This document shows, one piece after another, positions 1 to 8,017 of a DNA stretch of 64,000 nt; position 1 is the first letter of the stretch, and each line of letters begins with the position of its first letter. The notes beneath the pieces are model-generated. The model was not told where the DNA came from, ran no database searches, and was given only the letters and a program-made list of their open reading frames with translations. Position numbers and translations under genes: made by a program. The stretch comes from Emcibacter sp. GTDB taxonomy: Bacteria; Pseudomonadota; Alphaproteobacteria; Sphingomonadales; Emcibacteraceae. The stretch spans positions 248,001-312,000 of the forward strand of contig JAJFIQ010000006.1 of the NCBI GenBank assembly GCA_021774785.1, written 5' to 3'.

Positions 1-383
1 ATGGAGCACAGGCTGAAAGCCATATTGGAGGCATCAACAAATTCATATACCGCCGAGGCGAGCGTAATTGGCAAGCCCTGCCCACCGTAATCCACATCAC
101 CCGATACACTGGTCCAGCCATTTTCAGCATAAGAGATGTAAGCTTCCTTAAAACCCGGTGAGGATTTTACGCCACCCTCTGTGAGACATGCACCCTGTCT
201 GTCGCCAACCACATTCAGCGGCGATAATATTTCACCGCAAAATTTTCCGGCTTCTTCCAATACCGCATCAATAATGTCATCACTGGCATCCTGAAATTTC
301 TCCAGCTCTGATATCTCTGCAATTTCAATCACATCCTTCAGAACAAATTTCATTTCACGGGTCGGGGCGATATATTCAGCCAC
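1..383 (-). CDS. Acyl-CoA dehydrogenase, N-terminal fragment (runs off the window)
   Basis: Reading the minus strand from the GTG at 381-383 gives an open frame to the window edge that begins V/M-AEYIAPTREMKFVLKDV and continues with GDVDYGGQGLP and an FVDASNMAFSLC stretch. This is the N-terminal helical domain of the acyl-CoA dehydrogenase subgroup that includes DmdC (3-methylmercaptopropionyl-CoA dehydrogenase) and related fatty-acid enzymes, which commonly start MxEYxAPxRDMxF. An AGGAG ribosome binding site sits a few bases upstream of the GTG, which supports this start. Only about 127 residues are present, so the FAD-binding and catalytic Glu regions are not visible and the substrate cannot be assigned. 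The gene is divergent from the downstream Sua5-type gene. Confidence 0.85.
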   Translation of the reverse strand, partial: MAEYIAPTREMKFVLKDVIEIAEISELEKFQDASDDIIDAVLEEAGKFCGEILSPLNVVGDRQGACLTEGGVKSSPGFKEAYISYAENGWTSVSGDVDYGGQGLPITLASAVYEFVDASNMAFSLCS

Positions 384-565
384 GGAAAAGCTCCTGTATT
401 ATTTCCATTATTTAAGTCGTAAACTCATGAATATTATATTATTAATATAATCGCACAGTAAAAAATAAAATAACATGAATTAAAACAGTCGTTTGAAATT
501 AGAATTTACATGAATTACCGGATTAAAACAAGCGTATAATCACCCTAAAGGATCAAAAGCAAATA
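384..565 (+). promoter_or_regulatory. Divergent intergenic region with a possible -10 box for the tsaC/sua5 gene
   Basis: AT-rich spacer between two divergent genes. A perfect TATAAT hexamer lies at 535-540, about 25 bases before the ATG at 566, but no convincing -35 hexamer is found at normal spacing. An AAAGGA sequence near 546-551 could serve as a distant Shine-Dalgarno. The promoter assignment is inference from the single hexamer. Confidence 0.3.
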
Positions 566-1543
566 ATGCCGCCCAGTGACACAAATAAAAACATAATGCC
601 GCCAACACTGGCCAATTTTCATCTGGCGGTAAAATTCCTGTTGCAGGGCAAGCTTGTCTCATTTCCCACTGAAACCGTATATGGTCTGGGAGCAGATGCA
701 ACAAGTGACATTGCCGTCGCCCATATTTTTGAAGCTAAACAAAGGCCTGCTTTTAATCCGCTGATCATTCATCTTTCATCGATTACGGAAGCGGAAAAAT
801 ATGTAGAATTTGACATGGTTTCCCGAAAACTGGCCGAAAAATTTTGGCCGGGTCCTTTCACACTTGTCTTGAAAAAGAAACCGGGCAGCATGCTGTCAGA
901 TTTAGTTTCTGCGGGTCTGGACACGGTAGCTGTTCGCGTGCCGGAGCATCCCGTGGTTAGGGAATTATTACAGCATTTCAATTATCCCATTGCCGCCCCA
1001 AGCGCAAATATTTCCGGAAAACTCAGCCCCACCCGCCCGGAACATGTCGCCGCCAGTTTATCGCCCGAGGTTGCCATGATACTCGACGGACCACCGTGTC
1101 GGGAAGGCATTGAATCGACCATCGCCCAAGTGGTGGGGGGTGAGATCAGGCTGTTACGCCCGGGTAGCATTACCAAAGATGAAATAGAGGAGCTTACCGG
1201 TCTTCGGGTCACCTATTATGAAGACGGCCAAAATCCAACGGCACCCGGTCAGCTTAAAAGCCACTATGCGCCTAATGCCCGTATCAGACTTAACGCTGAA
1301 ACCATCTATCCGGGGGAAGCCCTGCTGGCTTTTGGTAGCCTTTATCCAAAAGATGCTCAAATTATTCGAAACATCAGCCCCAAAGGTAATTTACGGGAAG
1401 CGGCAGCAAATTTATTTTCCATGTTGCATGAATTGGACCAGACGGGATGCAAGACCATTGCCGTAAGCCCGATACCGGATAAAGGTTTAGGCGTCGCTAT
1501 AAATGACCGGCTGGCTAGAGCTGCCGCAATGAATGATGAGTGA
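566..1543 (+). CDS. L-threonylcarbamoyladenylate synthase, Sua5 type
   Basis: Catalyses formation of threonylcarbamoyl-AMP from threonine, bicarbonate and ATP, the first step of t6A37 modification in ANN-decoding tRNAs. The 325-aa protein has the YrdC/Sua5 core at about residues 15-205, with the PTETVYGLG motif, the KQRP...NPLIIH ATP-binding stretch and APSANISG. A C-terminal Sua5 extension (about 230-325) begins at APGQLKSHYAP, so this is the long Sua5 architecture and not the short TsaC form. Two in-frame ATGs (566 and 596) both precede the conserved core, and the first is used here. The stop is six bases before the FAD dehydrogenase gene, so the two are probably cotranscribed with the hydrolase that follows. 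Confidence 0.93.
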   Translation: MPPSDTNKNIMPPTLANFHLAVKFLLQGKLVSFPTETVYGLGADATSDIAVAHIFEAKQRPAFNPLIIHLSSITEAEKYVEFDMVSRKLAEKFWPGPFTLVLKKKPGSMLSDLVSAGLDTVAVRVPEHPVVRELLQHFNYPIAAPSANISGKLSPTRPEHVAASLSPEVAMILDGPPCREGIESTIAQVVGGEIRLLRPGSITKDEIEELTGLRVTYYEDGQNPTAPGQLKSHYAPNARIRLNAETIYPGEALLAFGSLYPKDAQIIRNISPKGNLREAAANLFSMLHELDQTGCKTIAVSPIPDKGLGVAINDRLARAAAMNDE

Positions 1544-1549
1544 ATACAT

Positions 1550-2974
1550 ATGAGTATTGCATCCCGACATCTTGATGAGTTAAAAAAAATTTCCGGCATC
1601 AAAGGCTGGATTGATGATCAGAACAGCATGCAGCCTTTCCTCATTGAGCCCCGTGATAAATATCAGGGCAGGACATCTTTGGTTTTACTGCCGGATACCG
1701 TGGAAAAAATCGCTGAAATAGTCACCTATTGTGCCCAGAAAAAAATATCCATTATCCCTCAAGGAGGTAATACAGGCCTTGTTGGGGGGAGTATCCCGTC
1801 CACTTCCGGCCAAGAAATTCTGGTTAGCCTGAAACGACTTAATCGCATCAGGGAAAAAGACACCTACAATCAAACCCTGACAGTAGAGGCCGGATGCATC
1901 CTGTTAGATATTCAGGATCTGGCAAAGGATATGGGTTTCCTGTTTCCTTTAAGCCTCGCCGCAGAAGGGTCTTGCATGATTGGCGGCAATCTGTCCACCA
2001 ATGCAGGCGGGGTAAATGTACTCCATTACGGTAATATGCGCAGCCTTGTACTGGGATTGGAAGTCGTGCTTGCCACCGGTGAAATATGGCGTGGTCTTGG
2101 CGGATTGCAAAAAGATAATACCGGATATGACCTGAAGCAGCTTTTCATCGGTGCAGAGGGAACATTAGGGATCATAACGGCCGCCACTTTGAAATTATAT
2201 CCCTATCCCCATGAGAAGCAAACCGCCTTCGTCGCCGTTCCAAATCCGCAAGCGGCGGTGGACTTGCTTGAACTGACCCGCAGCGTCAGTGGTGATTGCA
2301 TTACTGCTTTTGAAATCATGCCCCGACGGGGAATAGAGATCGTAACCCGCCATATTTCAGGAGCCAGAGATCCCATGGCATCTGCATATGACTGGTATGT
2401 TTTGCTGGAATGCACATCATCCCTTAGCCGCACATTGCTTGATCTTGAACAGGTCATGGAACATATCCTGTCACAAGCCATGGAAAAGGAACTGGTTCTG
2501 GACGGCGTAATTGCAAAAAATGAATCAGAAAGTAGCAACCTGTGGCAGTTACGGGAAAATCTGTCCGAAGCGCAAAAACATGAAGGCGGCAGCATCAAAC
2601 ATGATATTTCCATACCCATTTCAGCCATTCCTAAATTTCTGACCGAAGCGGGCGCACTTGTGGAAAGCTTGATCCCCGACGCCCGTCCGGTGCCCTTCGG
2701 CCATCTGGGCGACGGCAACATCCATTATAATATCAGCCAGCCTCTGAATATGGACAAACAGGTCTTTCTGGATAAATGGGAAGACTTAAATCGCCAAGTT
2801 CATGACATGGTAAAAAAATACAATGGCAGCTTTAGCGCCGAACATGGTATTGGTCGTATGAAAGTGGCAGAAATGCTACATTATAAGTCCAAAACAGAGC
2901 TGAGCATGATGCGACAGATCAAGAAAAGCCTTGATCCCGATAACATCATGAATCCGGGTGTAATCCTGAATTAA
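1550..2974 (+). CDS. FAD-binding D-2-hydroxy acid dehydrogenase (GlcD / D2HGDH-like)
   Basis: A 474-aa flavoprotein of the vanillyl-alcohol oxidase/PCMH superfamily. The N-terminal FAD-binding domain carries PQGGNTGLVGGS at residues 70-81, and the C-terminal FAD-oxidase domain carries GHLGDGNIHYN and the terminal EHGIGRMK motif. This pattern is typical of D-lactate, D-2-hydroxyglutarate and glycolate (GlcD) dehydrogenases, which oxidise 2-hydroxy acids and pass electrons to the quinone pool or an ETF. No GlcE or GlcF subunit gene is adjacent, which favours a stand-alone D-2-hydroxyglutarate or D-lactate dehydrogenase. The exact substrate is not decidable from sequence. It lies between the Sua5 gene (6-nt gap) and a hydrolase gene (10-nt gap), so an operon is likely. 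Confidence 0.88.
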   Translation: MSIASRHLDELKKISGIKGWIDDQNSMQPFLIEPRDKYQGRTSLVLLPDTVEKIAEIVTYCAQKKISIIPQGGNTGLVGGSIPSTSGQEILVSLKRLNRIREKDTYNQTLTVEAGCILLDIQDLAKDMGFLFPLSLAAEGSCMIGGNLSTNAGGVNVLHYGNMRSLVLGLEVVLATGEIWRGLGGLQKDNTGYDLKQLFIGAEGTLGIITAATLKLYPYPHEKQTAFVAVPNPQAAVDLLELTRSVSGDCITAFEIMPRRGIEIVTRHISGARDPMASAYDWYVLLECTSSLSRTLLDLEQVMEHILSQAMEKELVLDGVIAKNESESSNLWQLRENLSEAQKHEGGSIKHDISIPISAIPKFLTEAGALVESLIPDARPVPFGHLGDGNIHYNISQPLNMDKQVFLDKWEDLNRQVHDMVKKYNGSFSAEHGIGRMKVAEMLHYKSKTELSMMRQIKKSLDPDNIMNPGVILN

Positions 2975-2984
2975 AGGGGGAAAA

Positions 2985-3854
2985 ATGCTTCAAAACAACC
3001 CATATGTGGAAAAATACTATAGCAGCCATGACGGCCTGAAATTATACTACCGTGATTATAATCAGGGAAACTCGGACAAGCTCCCTTTATTATGTCTTCA
3101 TGGGTTAACGCGAAATGCCAAGGATTTTGACAAATTTGCCCGGCATTTCTCACAGCACCGACGGGTGATTGCTCTGGATATGCGTGGTCGGGGCCAATCG
3201 GAATATGATCCCAATTACAAAAATTACCAAATCCCTGTATACGCGCAGGATGTTCAGACTTTCCTTAAACATGAAAATCTTGAGCAGATCATCGCTGTCG
3301 GCACCTCAATGGGGGGGCTCATATCCATGGCAATTGGCGCTAGCATGCCGGATATATTTAAAGCCATTATTTTAAATGACATCGGCCCTGAAATTGATCC
3401 CGTAGGCATTGAACGAATTTCCGGCTTCGTCGGCAACGGTGTTGTCCTTCAGGACTGGCAACAGGCCATCAATGGCATGAAGGTACTCTGTGGCAATTTA
3501 TTCCCTGATTACGGGCTAGACGACTGGGAAACTTTCACCCAAAACACTTTCCGTGAGCGAAAGGATGGCACCGTTGTTGCCGATTATGACCAGACTATCG
3601 GAAACGCCATGCGGGAAGTTGATGATTCTGTCGTTCCCGTTGATTTATGGGCCATATTCTCAAGCCTCAGCCCAATATCTGTCATGACGTTGCGCGGGGA
3701 GAATAGTGATATTCTTTCCAACGAAACATTGGAGAAAATGGCAGAAATACACCCAAAACTTACCAAACTTACCATAAAGGACCGCGCCCATACGCCCGAT
3801 CTTACTGAAGATATCAGCCTGAGTGAAATCAGTAAATTTATTAATCAATTATAG
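2985..3854 (+). CDS. Alpha/beta hydrolase
   Basis: A 289-aa alpha/beta-hydrolase fold protein. The oxyanion-hole HGLTR motif is at residues 39-43, the nucleophile elbow is GTSMGG with Ser108, and the probable catalytic His lies in DRAHTPDL near residue 270. An Asp in the GENSDIL stretch is the likely acid. There is no signal peptide, so it is cytoplasmic. The family covers esterases, C-C hydrolases and haloperoxidase-like enzymes, and the substrate cannot be assigned here. A good GGGGG-type ribosome binding site precedes the ATG. It follows the FAD dehydrogenase in the same direction and converges with the SRAP gene two bases later. Confidence 0.85.
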   Translation: MLQNNPYVEKYYSSHDGLKLYYRDYNQGNSDKLPLLCLHGLTRNAKDFDKFARHFSQHRRVIALDMRGRGQSEYDPNYKNYQIPVYAQDVQTFLKHENLEQIIAVGTSMGGLISMAIGASMPDIFKAIILNDIGPEIDPVGIERISGFVGNGVVLQDWQQAINGMKVLCGNLFPDYGLDDWETFTQNTFRERKDGTVVADYDQTIGNAMREVDDSVVPVDLWAIFSSLSPISVMTLRGENSDILSNETLEKMAEIHPKLTKLTIKDRAHTPDLTEDISLSEISKFINQL

Positions 3855-3856
3855 GG

Positions 3857-4600
3857 CTAGAACATACTATACTGATTGCCTTTTGTGGGGTTGATACATT
3901 CCGCGCTGTCATGGCGTACGTTGTTTACGTAACCACTCACTTCATGGATTTTTAGCGCGGCATCGGTCTTTGTGGCAAGCATTCTGAAAAATTCCGGGTC
4001 CGGCGGGTCCATGGGCCTAAGCCATAAATCATAATCGTCTTCATCCACAATGACCGGGCTGCGGTAATGTATGGGTTTCATGGTCGGGGTTGCGGCTTTG
4101 GTAACCAATGATACGGTTTCCAGCCAGTCTTCCCCATGCGGCCCCATCCATATTTCCCATATACCAGCAAGGGCAAAAGGGGTCCTTTCCGGCAAACTAC
4201 AATGAAAAGGCACCGGCGATGCACCCCTATTATTTCCGTCCCGTTTCCATTCATAAAAGCCATCCGCCGGCACTAGGCATTTACGCCGCCGAAAAGGTCC
4301 GCGAAAAGACGGCTTGCCCGCAATGGTCTCACTGCGGGCATTAATCAGGGGGCGGCCTTTGGGCATTTCTTTTGCCCAATGGGGCACCAGTCCCCATTGC
4401 ATCAGGGCAACTTCTTTTTCGGGCATATCCTGATCCGGCATGATGATCTGGTCCTGATCCGACCCCTTTAGGCGGATCACCGCTATGGGTTGCATGGGGG
4501 CGATATTAAACCGGCTGGGAACCCTTCCTGAACTAATACCGGTAAGAAGTTCCAGAAATTTTTCATAGGCTTCTGATGAAAGGGAGTATCTTCCGCACAT
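3857..4600 (-). CDS. SOS response-associated (SRAP / YedK / HMCES) protein
   Basis: A 247-aa SRAP-domain protein. Family members protect abasic sites in single-stranded DNA by forming a thiazolidine DNA-protein crosslink through Cys2. The sequence begins MCGRYSL, so Cys2 is present after Met removal. The other family landmarks are visible: NARSET (DNA-binding Asn), ADGFYEWKR with the catalytic Glu, and PIHYRSPVIV, which holds the conserved His in the position of the usual HxRMP motif (here HYRSP). The gene converges with the alpha/beta hydrolase and is divergent from the NUDIX gene. No LexA box was recognised upstream. Confidence 0.93.
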   Translation of the reverse strand: MCGRYSLSSEAYEKFLELLTGISSGRVPSRFNIAPMQPIAVIRLKGSDQDQIIMPDQDMPEKEVALMQWGLVPHWAKEMPKGRPLINARSETIAGKPSFRGPFRRRKCLVPADGFYEWKRDGNNRGASPVPFHCSLPERTPFALAGIWEIWMGPHGEDWLETVSLVTKAATPTMKPIHYRSPVIVDEDDYDLWLRPMDPPDPEFFRMLATKTDAALKIHEVSGYVNNVRHDSAECINPTKGNQYSMF

Positions 4601-4671
4601 ATATTGCTCTACAGTTCACAGTCTAATATCAATTGTCTGAAATATTGTCAGAGTAATAAAGATTTTTTGAA

Positions 4672-5109
4672 ATGAAAAGGGATTATCCAAAACGCCCCAT
4701 CATAGCCGTCGGCGTGGTCGTTGTAAAAGACAATAAGATTCTACTGATCAGGCGGACAAAACCGCCAAAATCGGATAGCTGGAGCATTCCGGGCGGCGCA
4801 CAGGAGCTTGGCGAAACCACGGTACAGGCCGCTATTCGCGAAGTATTGGAAGAAACCGCCATTACCATAGACAACCCACAATTTCTGGACGTTGTGGACT
4901 ATATTGAGCGGGATGAAACTAGCAACATTAAACATCATTATACCCTTGTTGATTATGCAGCGAATTACGGCTCCGGCGATTTGGCTGCGGGGGATGATGC
5001 CGAGCAAGCAATATGGGTTCCCATTGATCAGCTTTCAGAATATAATCTTTGGCAAGAGACAGAAAGAATAATTATAGCCGCTATGAAAAAGTTAAAGAAT
5101 GACAGATAA
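4672..5109 (+). CDS. NUDIX hydrolase
   Basis: A 145-aa protein with a complete Nudix box at residues 41-63 (GX5EX7REVxEEXA, starting GGAQELGE and ending REVLEETAI). The protein starts with a short beta-strand lead (PIIAVGVVVV). Nudix enzymes cleave nucleoside diphosphates linked to another moiety and need Mg2+ or Mn2+ bound by the box glutamates. The W-S-I-P-G-G lead-in resembles ADP-ribose pyrophosphatase and MutT-like clean-up enzymes, but the substrate is not determined. The 3' end overlaps the next small membrane protein gene by 11 nt, which suggests translational coupling. Confidence 0.9.
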   Translation: MKRDYPKRPIIAVGVVVVKDNKILLIRRTKPPKSDSWSIPGGAQELGETTVQAAIREVLEETAITIDNPQFLDVVDYIERDETSNIKHHYTLVDYAANYGSGDLAAGDDAEQAIWVPIDQLSEYNLWQETERIIIAAMKKLKNDR

Positions 5110-5251
5110 AAACGCGCCCCTGTCAAGCCGGATAAACCGGTCCGTTAAGGGGCACCTGCGGGTAGCCTTGATCGCATTGGTTTTTGGCATGACCGCATAC
5201 GGTTTTATTCATATACTGATCTGGGCCGTGAAAACTGTTGAAAATATGTAG
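5099..5251 (+). CDS. Small single-pass membrane protein (50 aa), uncharacterised
   Basis: A 50-codon frame starts at the ATG overlapping the NUDIX stop (5099) and ends with TAG at 5249-5251. The product has a basic N-terminal region (SSRINRSVKGHLR) followed by one hydrophobic segment at about residues 21-44 (VALIALVFGMTAYGFIHILI). Its tight position between the NUDIX and DUF2842 genes, an 11-nt overlap upstream and a 12-nt gap downstream, argues that it is a real gene of the same operon. No family is recognised. Confidence 0.55.
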   Translation: MTDKNAPLSSRINRSVKGHLRVALIALVFGMTAYGFIHILIWAVKTVENM

Positions 5252-5263
5252 AGAGTATATGTG

Positions 5264-5467
5264 ATGCGAAAATTATTTGGATATATGCTGGGACTGATCG
5301 TATTGATCATATATATCATTGTTATTTCCCGCCTTGGTGATGCCTTGTTTCCCATGCATATTGTTCTGGAGTTTGCCTATTATGCCATTGCGGGTATTGG
5401 CTGGATATTCCCGGCCATGTGGTTTATCCGCTGGTGGTATAGACCAAAAAATAACCAAACTGATTAG
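5264..5467 (+). CDS. DUF2842 family small membrane protein
   Basis: A 67-aa protein with two predicted membrane helices (about residues 5-25 and 35-55), ending in WFIRWWYRPK. The pattern MRKLxG, then a hydrophobic helix, then YYAIAGIGWIFPAMWFIRW matches the alphaproteobacterial DUF2842 family, whose function is unknown. A GTG directly before the ATG (5261) is an alternative start. A GAGAG sequence at 5251-5255 is a plausible ribosome binding site for either. It lies eight bases before eipA and is likely in the same operon. Confidence 0.7.
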   Translation: MRKLFGYMLGLIVLIIYIIVISRLGDALFPMHIVLEFAYYAIAGIGWIFPAMWFIRWWYRPKNNQTD

Positions 5468-5475
5468 AGGAAATC

Positions 5476-6087
5476 ATGAAAATATTCTTCCAAAGCGTGA
5501 TCATTACATTGGGACTAGTACTTGCAGGATGTAGCGGCAACGACACCGTTCCCCCCACAGAATCCGCACAGCACAGACAAAATCTGGATGAAACCAACTA
5601 TGCCAATACCTATGATGAGAAAAGCATCGTCAATGCGGCCTCTGATTTTCTGGGTGGCGGGTCAGAAGCCATAGCCAAAGTGGTTGAAAAAGCCTTCAAG
5701 GATCACGGGCGGCCCAATGGCTATATCATCGGCACGGAAATCAGCGGGGCATTGGTCGTCGGCGTCCGTTACGGCGATGGTACCTTAACCCATAAAATCG
5801 AAGGCGACAGCCGCGTATACTGGAAAGGCCCAAGCATTGGGTTTGATGTTGGCGCCAATGGCTCCCGCCTTTTTGCCCTTGTCTATAATCTGCATGATGG
5901 TGAGGAACTCTACCAACGTTTCCCTGCGGTTGAAGGCAGTGCCTATTTTATCGGCGGTGTTGGCATGAATTATCAACAGCGCGGCGATATTATCATAGCC
6001 CCTATCCGGGTCGGCGTCGGCCTGAGATTAGGCGTAAATCTAGGCTATATGCATCTCACCAAGAAAAGAGACTGGATACCTTTTTAG
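5476..6087 (+). CDS. eipA: DUF1134 (EipA-type) envelope protein with lipoprotein signal
   Basis: A 203-aa protein with a lipoprotein signal peptide, lipobox LAGC with Cys19, followed by the DUF1134 domain from about residue 50 (ASDFLGGGSEAIAKVVEKAF, GRPNGYIIG, VGVRYGDGTL). DUF1134 proteins are restricted to alphaproteobacteria, and the Brucella member EipA is an envelope-integrity factor. The lipobox is seen here, and lipidation is inferred from it. A strong AGAGGAAA ribosome binding site precedes the ATG. The last 77 bases of the gene plus about 59 bases downstream are duplicated at 7832-7966, on the far side of an accessory insert. The symbol is given by family and not by functional proof. 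Confidence 0.85.
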   Translation: MKIFFQSVIITLGLVLAGCSGNDTVPPTESAQHRQNLDETNYANTYDEKSIVNAASDFLGGGSEAIAKVVEKAFKDHGRPNGYIIGTEISGALVVGVRYGDGTLTHKIEGDSRVYWKGPSIGFDVGANGSRLFALVYNLHDGEELYQRFPAVEGSAYFIGGVGMNYQQRGDIIIAPIRVGVGLRLGVNLGYMHLTKKRDWIPF

Positions 6088-6146
6088 GGGGATATCCATC
6101 GGTCAGGGATCGACCTGACCTGAAACTTCATATAAGTGATTAAGAC
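6011..6146 (+). repeat. Direct repeat copy 1: 3' end of eipA plus downstream stem-loop
   Basis: This 136-base segment recurs at 7832-7966 in the same orientation. The copies differ by five substitutions and one base of length, and from 6082 to 6146 they are identical. The differences fall in the coding part and are mostly synonymous (TTA/CTA, the Ile, Pro and Phe codons before the stop), so copy 2 looks like the 3' end of a homologous eipA from a related genome. It brackets the accessory segment 6147-7831. Confidence 0.9.
6101..6120 (+). terminator. Stem-loop after eipA (weak terminator or recombination site)
   Basis: Perfect 7-bp arms GGTCAGG and CCTGACC enclose a GATCGA loop, 14 bases after the eipA stop. 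No T-tract follows, so a Rho-independent terminator is uncertain. The same element is present at 7921-7940 within the second repeat copy. Confidence 0.45.
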
Positions 6147-6230
6147 TATCCAACAGTCCATGATTGCCGGTAATCTCAAGTGATCAACGCAACATTTTAC
6201 TCTAATATAGAAATAGAGGGAGTGTTTGAT

Positions 6231-6329
6231 ATGACTTACAGAAATAGAATAAAATATACGGCTGAACAGAAAAAAGTAATGTGGGACCGTTGGCAAAAGG
6301 GCAATCGCCTTCTGTCGGCTATCTCCTGA
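6231..6329 (+). pseudogene. IS30-like transposase, N-terminal remnant
   Basis: From the ATG at 6231 the frame reads MTYRNRIKYTAEQKK, then VMWDRWQKGNRL, and stops after 32 codons. The YTxEQKxxMWDRWQxG pattern is typical of the N-terminal helix-turn-helix of an IS30-type transposase subgroup common in alphaproteobacteria. Nothing after NRL continues the family, and the catalytic DDE region is absent, so this is a truncated relic. It lies inside the insert flanked by the eipA repeats. From 6330 to 6457 the minus strand carries about 50 sense-looking codons of unknown origin (SLYEAVLAALPW, then LVVGELDVDGGNKD). Confidence 0.5.
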
Positions 6330-6570
6330 GCCAGCTTGATAATCATGTCTTTATTACCACCATCGACGTCTAATTCGCCCACGACAAGCGTGTCTTTTCT
6401 GTCCGCTGGCGCTTGCCACGGTAAAGCTGCTAAGACCGCTTCATAAAGCGACTGCAAGTAAACTTTTAAATTTTAAATTGATGGTCATGTAAATTCTCTA
6501 AATTGTAACTAGACCTACGCAAGGTAAGATCAGCGCTTGTAGTGAGCTGCTCTTTATTTATGTTATAAGG

Positions 6571-7443
6571 TTATGGTTTGGGCCTAAGCGTCTCAATAAA
6601 CCCAGCGTCCACCCAGAATATATCCATATTTTCGTACTTGTCTGAGCCCATATTCCTACCAAAGAAAAAGTATTTACCATCTGGTGTGATATAAGCTCCC
6701 CCTTCCTCCGCATCTGTATTTATCTTGTCACCCAAGTTAATAGCGGCACCCCATGAGCCATCTTGCTGTCGAAAACTGATATAGAGGTCATTATCACCAA
6801 ACCCGTTGTCTCTTTCGCCGTCCCACATAATATAGGACTCGTCTGGTGCAATTAAGGGGTGGGCATTCCATTTGCCAGTGTTAATCACTTTGCTGAGCGG
6901 TCGCGGGGCTTCACGCTTGCCGTCTACTATCCGCGAATAACGAAGAACGCCCTTGCCACCTCTAACTGCCTCGTCAAAAACATAGGTTCCCTGGGATGAA
7001 GCCGTAAGGCCCATGATCCGTATCTCCTCATAAGGGGTGCCAAGGCTTTTTATCTCTGACCAGCCAGCGTCGGTGCGCTCCTTATATCGCTTACCTAAAT
7101 GTATAGTCTTACCATCTGGCGAGAAAAAAGGCAGGTGCACTCTTCCCGGTATAACTGTCTCAAACCATCGATTGTTTTTTTGTTTATATATGACAGACTC
7201 TATTTTTTTATTGTCCTGACGTTTTCTAAGAAAATAAAACTCATCCATATCGGGTGAGAAAACGTGACCAACCTCCCAACCCTTTGTCGTAACAATACCG
7301 GGTGCAAAAGCTTCAGGAATTAAGCCGGGTGGCTTTTCCCCGAGATAGGGGCCTTCGAGGATGGGAACAGCATCTTGAGCTTGGCTGGGGCTACTGATCA
7401 TTAATACAGAAAGCAGCAGCATTATAGGCAAATTAGATTTCAT
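6571..7443 (-). CDS. Exported PD40 / TolB-like beta-propeller protein
   Basis: A 290-aa protein with a cleavable signal peptide (MKSNLPIMLLLSVLMIS, probable cut after SQA near residue 22). The body consists of WD40-like PD40 repeats, recognisable by FSPDMDEFYF, FSPDGKTIHLG, IAPDESYIMWDG and ITPDGKYFFFG. PD40 proteins form periplasmic or secreted beta-propellers of mostly unknown role. It is the only intact gene in the 1.7-kb segment between the eipA repeat copies, so it is probably acquired cargo. A purine-rich GGAAGAA ribosome binding site precedes the ATG. Confidence 0.8.
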   Translation of the reverse strand: MKSNLPIMLLLSVLMISSPSQAQDAVPILEGPYLGEKPPGLIPEAFAPGIVTTKGWEVGHVFSPDMDEFYFLRKRQDNKKIESVIYKQKNNRWFETVIPGRVHLPFFSPDGKTIHLGKRYKERTDAGWSEIKSLGTPYEEIRIMGLTASSQGTYVFDEAVRGGKGVLRYSRIVDGKREAPRPLSKVINTGKWNAHPLIAPDESYIMWDGERDNGFGDNDLYISFRQQDGSWGAAINLGDKINTDAEEGGAYITPDGKYFFFGRNMGSDKYENMDIFWVDAGFIETLRPKP

Positions 7444-7831
7444 GATTTCTTCCCTTATTTGAGATAAACAAACTACTTAACTTACCCAATACAATAGATT
7501 TCTAACGTCTTGCATTTGTCTCGCTTCTTTATTTTATCTGCAACCATAGAAATTCACGCTAAACCGCGCATCCCGGAATGGTAAATTTATCCAGAGCGAC
7601 ATCACAGTGTTTTAGGTAACATACTCTTACCCCTCCCATTCGGCATTAAGAATGACCGGTGCAATGCGCAATGAAATTGCGGTGAACCGTCATTATTATA
7701 CGACAAAACGTCAGTTTATATAACGAAATGGTCTATAGCCGATGGGGTAAATCGGTATAAATCGTCCAATTCGATGCTGAATAGAATAACTAAAATTGGA
7801 TTTATATAAACCATTCATTGTCTACTTTAAA
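7444..7831. other. Non-coding part of the accessory insert
   Basis: AT-rich stretch between the PD40 gene and the second eipA repeat. No open frame with family features, no clear terminator and no intact mobile element were recognised. It probably contains the promoter of the minus-strand PD40 gene and degraded sequence. Confidence 0.4.
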
Positions 7832-7966
7832 TCGGCGTCGCCTGAGACTAGGCGTAAATCTGGACTATATGCATCTCACCAAGAAAAGAGACTGGATTCC
7901 CTTTTAGGGGGATATCCATCGGTCAGGGATCGACCTGACCTGAAACTTCATATAAGTGATTAAGAC
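7832..7966 (+). repeat. Direct repeat copy 2: orphan eipA 3' end
   Basis: Second copy of the element at 6011-6146. It still encodes the EipA C-terminus (MHLTKKRDWIPF then stop), but one base is missing near its start and there is no upstream eipA sequence, so it is a non-functional tail. The stem-loop at 7921-7940 is unchanged. The arrangement resembles the duplicated target of a site-specific integration at a gene's 3' end. Confidence 0.9.
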
Positions 7967-8017
7967 CACCCAAAGCAGACAAATAAATTTTGCGTTTTAC
8001 CAATATTTTTTTAAATC

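Noticed and set aside
2203-2721. 172-codon minus-strand frame inside the FAD dehydrogenase gene
   Set aside because: The plus strand encodes a fully conserved FAD oxidase domain there; the antisense frame is Ser/Arg-rich and featureless.
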